From: DATDYA01 sp035289165
GTDB lineage: Bacteria; Patescibacteriota; Patescibacteriia; Magasanikbacterales; GWA2-37-8
Direction of reading: 5' to 3'
DNA length: 64,000 bases
Assembly (NCBI GenBank): GCA_035289165.1
Contig: DATDYA010000008.1
Span: 1 to 64,000, forward strand
In this document: one piece after another, positions 59,256 through 64,000 of the stretch
How positions within the stretch are numbered: the first letter of the stretch is position 1
Layout of the letters: the number at the start of each line of letters is the position of its first letter
The notes under the pieces: model-generated
Databases searched by the model: none
What the model saw: only the letters and a program-made list of their open reading frames with translations
Told to the model about the DNA's origin: nothing
Program-made: the position numbers and the translations under genes

Positions 59256-59260
59256 GTCAT
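59207..59260 (-). CDS. Asn-rich leader peptide of tRNA-Asn
   Basis: A 17-codon frame, MTKANRNNNNNNPPICG, starts at ATG 59260, only about 3 nt after the predicted transcription start, and ends at TAG 59207-59209. Seven of its 17 codons are Asn (AAC and AAT), six in a row, both read by the tRNA-Asn(GTT) encoded downstream. A ribosome short of charged tRNA-Asn should stall here, free region 2, and allow read-through into the tRNA gene (inference from classical attenuation). Too short for homology evidence. Confidence 0.75.
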   Translation of the reverse strand: MTKANRNNNNNNPPICG

Positions 59261-59269
59261 AGTAGAAGT

Positions 59270-59298
59270 ACTATAGCCTATTTATCGTACTCTGTCAA
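59270..59298 (-). promoter_or_regulatory. Promoter of the Asn leader/tRNA-Asn unit
   Basis: On the minus strand a perfect TTGACA (59293-59298), a 17-base spacer and TATAGT (59270-59275). Predicted start near 59263. Confidence 0.8.
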
Positions 59299-59302
59299 TA
59301 TA

Positions 59303-59710
59303 TTAGACCATTTTCTTTCTAGCATAGTACCAGTGGAAGGCAAATAATGGAATACCTACAACAATGAACGAAATGTCTGTAACCAGATTACGTTGTCTTT
59401 GGGATTTCATATTGAGCCGTTCTCTTTCTTGGAATTTTTCTTCTTGAGCCGCACATTCCGTTGGGGTTAGTTTTTTAACTTCAGATGGTTCGGCAACTGC
59501 CCCCGGTTTCTCGCCATTGTTAATATTCATATCACATTCAACTCCCGGATAGTAGTTGTATTGGTCTGCCGCTGTAAAGATGTAAGTTTTTAAGACGATG
59601 TTAATCAAATTGGCTGTTGAAAAAACAACCATCATGAGAGCGACAAACGAGACGAGATAAAAATATATATTCTTGATGATTATAACCTTGTTACTGGTGG
59701 TATTTTCCAT
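59303..59710 (-). CDS. Two-pass small membrane protein, 135 residues
   Basis: Hydrophobic helices lie near residues 15-40 (FYLVSFVALMMVVFSTANLI) and at the C-terminus (ISFIVVGIPLFAFHWYYA). The stretch between contains two cysteines, a Pro/Glu-rich segment and a helical EEKFQERERLNMKSQRQRN. It resembles the DUF5671-type or similar small membrane proteins of CPR in layout only. Function unknown. It follows trpS by 22 bases. Confidence 0.6.
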   Translation of the reverse strand: MENTTSNKVIIIKNIYFYLVSFVALMMVVFSTANLINIVLKTYIFTAADQYNYYPGVECDMNINNGEKPGAVAEPSEVKKLTPTECAAQEEKFQERERLNMKSQRQRNLVTDISFIVVGIPLFAFHWYYARKKMV

Positions 59711-59732
59711 AAATTAATATGTTAGTTAGTAA

Positions 59733-60710
59733 TTAAATTTGGATACCAATTATTTTTTTCACTTCTTCCATTTTTTTAGTCGCTAACTTTTGGGCTTTGT
59801 TTGCACCGGTGGCTAAAATTTCTTTGGCTTCTTTGTCAGATATTTTATTAAATTTGTTTTGGAATTCTTGCAAGAAGTTTTCAACCACCTCAGCTAATCC
59901 TTTTTTAAAGTCACCGTAACCTTGGCCAGCATATTGTTTTTCAACTTCTTTAATCGAAAGCCCGGAGAGTAGGGAGTAGATGGTAAGCAAATTAGTTAAC
60001 GCTGGTTTATCTCCTCCAGACGTAACTTCAGTTCCGGAGTCAGTTACTGCCCGCATAATTTTTTTCTTGGCCACCTCAGGCTCGTCTAAGAGTGAGATAT
60101 AGTTGTTTACCGAACTGGCGCTCTTACTCATTTTTTTACTGGGGTCATCTAGCGCCAAGATAAGTGCACCTTCTTTTTTAATTAACGGTTCAGGGATGGT
60201 AAAAGTATCGCCATACAAGGAATTAAACCTTCGAGTGACCACCCGTGTCAACTCCAAATGTTGTTCTTGGTCTTTGCCGACCGGTACCAAGTCCGTGTCA
60301 TAAAGAACAATGTCTGCCACCATGAGTACGGGATAATCAAATAAACCCATGTTGACATTCTCTTTGTGCGCTTTGGCTTTGTCTTTAAACTGGGTCATGC
60401 GCTCTAGCTCGCTTGTTTTGGTAATAGTGTTCAAAACCCAAGCTAATTCGGCATGTTCTTTAACATCCGACTGCTGAAAGATGATGGATCTATTCGGGTC
60501 GATACCTAAAGCCACATAAGTTTTAACAACATTTAAAATATTCTCTCGTAATGCCTCTGGTTTTTGGTAGACGGTCAAAGCATGTAGGTCAACAACACAA
60601 AAAATACACTCATATTCTTTTTGCAAGTCAATCCAGTTTTTTATCGCTCCCAAATAGTTTCCAATGTGTAAGTTGTTTGTTGGCTGAACGCCAGAAAATA
60701 CTCGTTTCAT
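59733..60710 (-). CDS. trpS: Tryptophanyl-tRNA synthetase
   Basis: The 325-residue class I synthetase has SGVQPTNNLHIGNYLGAIK (HIGH motif), the Trp-pocket YPVLMVADIVLYDTDLVPVG, EQHLELTRVVTRRFN and KKMSKSASSVNNYI (KMSKS). It charges tRNA-Trp. It has its own promoter, divergent from the 60824 gene. Confidence 0.97.
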   Translation of the reverse strand: MKRVFSGVQPTNNLHIGNYLGAIKNWIDLQKEYECIFCVVDLHALTVYQKPEALRENILNVVKTYVALGIDPNRSIIFQQSDVKEHAELAWVLNTITKTSELERMTQFKDKAKAHKENVNMGLFDYPVLMVADIVLYDTDLVPVGKDQEQHLELTRVVTRRFNSLYGDTFTIPEPLIKKEGALILALDDPSKKMSKSASSVNNYISLLDEPEVAKKKIMRAVTDSGTEVTSGGDKPALTNLLTIYSLLSGLSIKEVEKQYAGQGYGDFKKGLAEVVENFLQEFQNKFNKISDKEAKEILATGANKAQKLATKKMEEVKKIIGIQI

Positions 60711-60740
60711 ACAATATTTAAAGTTAACTAAGATAATCTA

Positions 60741-60769
60741 ATTTTAGCAAAAGGCGAGTTAATAAGCAA
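60741..60769 (-). promoter_or_regulatory. Promoter of trpS
   Basis: On the minus strand TTGCTT (60764-60769), a 17-base spacer and TAAAAT (60741-60746). Confidence 0.55.
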
Positions 60770-60793
60770 GCTGTACAAGACGGTTCATTAGTG

Positions 60794-60799
60794 TATAAT
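60794..60799 (+). promoter_or_regulatory. -10 element of 60824 gene
   Basis: A perfect TATAAT lies 24 bases before the ATG. The -35 (CTGTAC, 60771-60776) is poor. Confidence 0.45.
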
Positions 60800-60823
60800 A
60801 CTTTTACTTAATATTTTAAACAT

Positions 60824-62434
60824 ATGGAAGACGAAAGAGAAAAAAACAACTGGGATGGTTTTAGCCAAACCGATGTCGATGTTTTTTGTGAAGAATTGTT
60901 TGGTGAACTGGAAAAATCGCCGCAAAACATGGCGGTTTGGGTCGAGACAACTAGGTCTCGGATTAAGGAAAAACTCTTAGAAAAATTAAAAGGTCAGTTG
61001 GTGGGTGGAGACACTCTGGATTGGAAAAAAGTTTTGGGTTATGCCGAGATTGGCCGTTATAGCCAGATGATAAAGCACCCCAAGGATTCGGAGGTTGGTA
61101 GATATTTGCGCACTGAAGAAGTGGCTGGAAAAGTGGAGTTTTTTCCCAAGGAAGAGGTCGCTCATGTCGCCCGGGTTTACAGCGAAATGACCAGCCGGAT
61201 TCTCTTAAAACTATTGGAATCTAACCTGGTTAATGATTTGAACATTAACGAACAGTCTCTCCTAAGTTTAGGTTTAAACGTCAACGTCCACTTTGGTCGT
61301 ATTTATGATCGCCAAAACCAAAAGGCCGAGGGGTATAAAGGGTTCGTGAACAAGGATGAAACCGGTCACACCTGGAATTACCTTCCCCACGAATGGAAAT
61401 CTTTGCCCGAAGGGGACCCAGATAAACAGGCTACCGAGAATTATCTTTTAGCCCGCTCAAGTGACTTGGCCCAAAAAGGTTTGTTGGCTGAAGCGCGTTA
61501 TGCGGGAGCTCTATTAAAAATTTTGCAAAGTTCAAACCAAGCTGATTACCAGATGGCTGGGTTGGAATTGGATCGCGCCTGGATCGCTTTAATGCAACAA
61601 ACACCGCGAGTGGTCGTCTCGGCTTTAATGGAGAGAAACGAAGCCGAGCGTAGTGGTTATAACCGTTTGAGTATGGAAGTGGCGCGCGTTGACGAGGCCT
61701 CGCCGTTTACCAAAGCTTTGCGTGATGAACAAAAGAGGTTTTTCACTTGGTTGGAAAAAGATGAGAAGTTAAAATCCTTGGTACCAGAAATGGTGCGTGT
61801 TCAGGCCGAATCAATGCCACTGTTGCCAGTACGGATCATCGCTGTTTCCGGCCGAGTATGGGAAGTTAAATTCGGGGCAGCCCAAACCATCCCCGACGGT
61901 CCAGAATTTGAACGTGAAGGACAAGCCGCGCTTTTTTTTGAGGATCGTTTTGACCCACCGAAGACAATCAAGGAGGGATTAGTTATTGCTCCCGCTGATC
62001 GCGTCACAAAATTAGCTGATTATGAACTTGGTCATACCTTAAGCCATTACGATGAATATGCTAAAGCCACCCTTGAATACACCAAGGCTCGTTTATTTAG
62101 TGTTGCCTCTTTGTCTGACAGCGAAGATCTGGATTTGGTAAGGAAAAGAATTTATCTTTTGCATGAAGATATTGGGCGTGTTGTCAACACCCAAGGTGAA
62201 CAATATGATATTTTTAAAAAGCTTGCTAAGAAAATGTTTACCGACCAGGGTTATTTAACTGGGGAGGACGAATTAAATCTAGATGCTTTAGCTGACAATG
62301 AAAAAAATCGAGCCTTTGTTAGTAGCGCTCGGTTAAAGTTGATTGGTATGCTGGAGTTGCATCGTCGTTTGGCTGAAGAAATTCCCGAAGAGGACAAAGC
62401 ACAACTGATTGAAGATTTTCTCGCCGAATTTTAG
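60824..62434 (+). CDS. Hypothetical cytoplasmic protein, 536 residues
   Basis: I recognise no family. The protein is soluble, Glu/Leu-rich and mostly helical, without signal peptide or membrane helices. A beta-rich section lies around residues 325-395 (PVRIIAVSGRVWEVKFGAAQTI, GLVIAPADRVTKLADYELGHTLSHYDEY). ELGHTLSHYDEY superficially resembles an HExxH-like metal site but lacks the pattern. It is convergent with rlmH and their 3' ends overlap by 4 bases. Confidence 0.65.
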   Translation: MEDEREKNNWDGFSQTDVDVFCEELFGELEKSPQNMAVWVETTRSRIKEKLLEKLKGQLVGGDTLDWKKVLGYAEIGRYSQMIKHPKDSEVGRYLRTEEVAGKVEFFPKEEVAHVARVYSEMTSRILLKLLESNLVNDLNINEQSLLSLGLNVNVHFGRIYDRQNQKAEGYKGFVNKDETGHTWNYLPHEWKSLPEGDPDKQATENYLLARSSDLAQKGLLAEARYAGALLKILQSSNQADYQMAGLELDRAWIALMQQTPRVVVSALMERNEAERSGYNRLSMEVARVDEASPFTKALRDEQKRFFTWLEKDEKLKSLVPEMVRVQAESMPLLPVRIIAVSGRVWEVKFGAAQTIPDGPEFEREGQAALFFEDRFDPPKTIKEGLVIAPADRVTKLADYELGHTLSHYDEYAKATLEYTKARLFSVASLSDSEDLDLVRKRIYLLHEDIGRVVNTQGEQYDIFKKLAKKMFTDQGYLTGEDELNLDALADNEKNRAFVSSARLKLIGMLELHRRLAEEIPEEDKAQLIEDFLAEF

Positions 62435-62910
62435 TAGTGGTATTTTTTACCAGCGTTTATCATGAAAGTACGGTAGAGTTGTTCAATTAGGAATACCCGT
62501 GCCATTTGATGGGTAAAAGTAAAGGAAGATAGTGAAAGCAGTAAGTTGGCCTTCTTTCGAATCTCGTCGGTTAACCCCAACGGTCCGCCGATGACAAAAG
62601 TAATATTGCTAACTCCCTGATTCTCTAGAGTAGAAACCTTTTCCGCCAATTTGTTTGAAGAAAAGGATTTACCAGTTTCGTCCAAAATAACAATGTATCC
62701 TTTAGGCGCCTTATTCAAGGCGTCTTTAATTTTTCTCGCTTCTTTTTCTTTAATCGTCTCCGGCCCATCTTTTTCGTCAAAAGATTCTTCCTTTAGTTCC
62801 ATTATTTCCACTTTTGCAAAAGCTTGCAGACGTTTTAAATATTCCGCTTCTGCTTCGCGCCAGTAGGATTCTTTGAGTTTGCCGAGGCAGATAATTGTTA
62901 TGTGTAGCAT
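62431..62910 (-). CDS. rlmH: 23S rRNA pseudouridine1915-N3-methyltransferase RlmH
   Basis: The 159-residue SPOUT methyltransferase has the start MLHITIICLGKLKESYW, GYIVILDETGKSFSS, the knot motif FVIGGPLGLTDEIRKKANLLLSLSSFTFTHQM and the C-terminal RVFLIEQLYRTFMINAGKKYHY. It methylates pseudouridine 1915 in helix 69 of 23S rRNA. It follows the 195-residue orphan by 2 bases. Confidence 0.96.
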   Translation of the reverse strand: MLHITIICLGKLKESYWREAEAEYLKRLQAFAKVEIMELKEESFDEKDGPETIKEKEARKIKDALNKAPKGYIVILDETGKSFSSNKLAEKVSTLENQGVSNITFVIGGPLGLTDEIRKKANLLLSLSSFTFTHQMARVFLIEQLYRTFMINAGKKYHY

Positions 62911-62912
62911 GG

Positions 62913-63500
62913 TTAGAATTTGGCGATAATTAAATCTATAATTTCTCCAACGAATTTGGTCAGTCTATCCTGTAAATTTACTTCGGCCGTAATACCTGGT
63001 AACACCCAACTTTTAAAACTAACTAGGGCGGAAGATCTAAATTCTTTCGGATCAGGTATGTTCTCAATGTCGTCTACCAAAGCTAACAACTCATTTTCTA
63101 ACAACCTTAATTTTTCAACATATTTATCGTAGTCAGCATACCGAGTATAAATACCCCCCATTCCTTTTTTTATTTCGATTCCTAGTGTCGCAATTTTTTC
63201 TGTTATTCTTTTTTTTAATTCTTCTTTGGTGTCGGCCAACTCTCTTGTTGGTTCGGGATTTTTGTTAACTTCTATTTTTTTATCTAAAGCCTCCCGGACT
63301 GCCATCACTGCGTCTTTTTGTCTTTCATTCATCTTCCCGGTGTCTAATTTTTGTAGCCCGTGGTCTAGAGTAACTAATTCAGCTTTTGCTAATTTATCAA
63401 TTATTTCGGGAGTAATTTGCCCGGTTATAATTTGTACAAGTAGCATTTGCGGATTGGTTTCAACCCGCGGTATTCCTGCTGGTGATTTTTCCCCGGCCAT
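62913..63500 (-). CDS. Hypothetical protein, 195 residues
   Basis: No family is recognised. It is predicted to be helical, with long charged helices in the middle (TRELADTKEELKKRITEKIA; YVEKLRLLENELLALVDDIE) and no membrane segment. It lies between rlmN and rlmH on the same strand, with gaps of 36 and 2 bases, so an operon is likely. Confidence 0.6.
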   Translation of the reverse strand: MAGEKSPAGIPRVETNPQMLLVQIITGQITPEIIDKLAKAELVTLDHGLQKLDTGKMNERQKDAVMAVREALDKKIEVNKNPEPTRELADTKEELKKRITEKIATLGIEIKKGMGGIYTRYADYDKYVEKLRLLENELLALVDDIENIPDPKEFRSSALVSFKSWVLPGITAEVNLQDRLTKFVGEIIDLIIAKF

Positions 63501-63536
63501 ATAACTTAACTTTTAGAATTTAGAATTATTCACGAA

Positions 63537-64000
63537 TTATATCCTAGCACGGTTGTGTAACTGCCCGCAAGCCGCTGAAATATCCTGGCCCTGGGAGTGG
63601 CGAATGGTGGAAATAAACCCTTTGGCTAAAAGAGCTGTTTGCCATGTTTCGATTGTTTCTTTTTTTGACCCCTGAAATAGCCCGGGGTTATTGGGATCAG
63701 TATTATAGGGGATAAGATTTATCCTCACTCGACCCAACTTGGAAGCTAGTTTTATCAAAGCCTTCAGATGTTTGTCATCATCATTCACTCCTTCCAAAAA
63801 AGTGTATTCCAATCCAATGAAATGCGTTCGACTGGGGAATCGTCGATGGTATTTATTTGCCCAGGTGATTAGCCATTCCAAAAAACCTTTTTGGTGGGAT
63901 AATATTATTTTTTTTCGACTTTCTTCAATGGCTGTATGTAAAGACAAAGCGAAACGAACCGCTGGGAAGTCTGGGTCGTCGAGCAGGCGGTCCATGGCCT
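63537..64000 (-). CDS. rlmN: RlmN-type 23S rRNA (adenine2503-C2)/tRNA methyltransferase, C-terminal part
   Basis: Only the C-terminal part is in the window; the frame continues past 64000, so the true start and the CX3CX2C motif are outside. Recognisable pieces are ALSLHTAIEESRKKI, IGLEYTFLEGVNDDDKHLKALIKLA, VRINLIPYNTDPNNPGLF and RHSQGQDISAACGQLHNR, where the Cys of AACGQL is the methyl-carrying catalytic residue. RlmN is a radical SAM enzyme that methylates A2503 of 23S rRNA and A37 of some tRNAs. Confidence 0.9.
   Translation of the reverse strand, partial: AMDRLLDDPDFPAVRFALSLHTAIEESRKKIILSHQKGFLEWLITWANKYHRRFPSRTHFIGLEYTFLEGVNDDDKHLKALIKLASKLGRVRINLIPYNTDPNNPGLFQGSKKETIETWQTALLAKGFISTIRHSQGQDISAACGQLHNRARI

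Noticed and set aside
1..64000. CRISPR array, insertion sequence or prophage
   Set aside because: No regularly spaced direct repeats, transposase, integrase or phage structural genes were seen.

Overview
The window reads as a chromosomal stretch of a small-genome bacterium of the Patescibacteria / Candidate Phyla Radiation type (inference). The DNA is AT-leaning and the standard code fits, with TGA used as a stop. Genes are short-spaced and mostly lack Shine-Dalgarno motifs. Many promoters are clear TTGnnn-17-TATAAT types lying only a few bases from start codons. The gene set is core information processing with little biosynthesis: rpoB/rpoC, recA, ftsK, ruvA, ruvC, yebC, gatB, ileS, trpS, rplA, rlmH, rlmN. 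It carries typical CPR-style oddities such as two DUF4143 ATPases and large orphan proteins.

Layout. 1-170: GC-rich, strongly structured DNA of unknown nature. 294-1472: DUF4143 ATPase. 1567-6351 (minus): superoxide dismutase, then ftsK - rodZ-like - recA. 6466-9812: small accessory genes (C39-like peptidase, deoxyribosyltransferase-like protein, NUDIX, radical SAM protein). 9833-17523: rpoB-rpoC behind a long structured leader. 17611-24618: a giant radical-SAM/aminotransferase fusion, a Memo-CapA fusion, yebC, ruvC. 24627-25465: a GC-rich island with a lipoprotein gene. 25507-27145: TrmH-type methyltransferase, an orphan and a frameshifted NUDIX gene. 27178-30813 (minus): rpiB-rpe-trxB-two small membrane proteins-pfkB. 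30900-32540: second DUF4143 ATPase flanked by two small genes, each broken by an in-frame stop (one HicB-like). 32669-43433: CBS protein, T-box-controlled ileS, epmA-like, sanA-like, cysteine-cluster protein, two ATP-grasp ligases plus a lysine 2,3-aminomutase homologue, Nif3-like, ruvA. 43485-64000 (mostly minus): gatB, a dTMP-synthesis cluster, rplA, PLP decarboxylase, guaB, NUDIX, tRNA-Asn, trpS, orphans, rlmH and the 3' part of rlmN.

How the parts work together. dCMP deaminase, dUTPase, ThyX, DHFR and thymidylate kinase form a nearly complete route from dCMP/dUTP to dTDP, with two unassigned P-loop kinases. rpiB, rpe and pfkB handle sugar phosphates. epmA-like and kamA/epmB-like genes suggest beta-lysine chemistry, perhaps EF-P modification, but the tight linkage of kamA to two ATP-grasp ligases suggests a separate peptide-ligation product.

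The most striking signal is regulatory. The single tRNA gene, tRNA-Asn(GTT), is preceded by a consensus promoter, a 17-residue reading frame with seven Asn codons (six in a row), mutually exclusive hairpins and an intrinsic terminator. That is the architecture of trp-type attenuation, applied to a tRNA gene by its own cognate codons. A second aminoacylation sensor, a compact T-box with an apparent ultrashort Stem I, precedes ileS.
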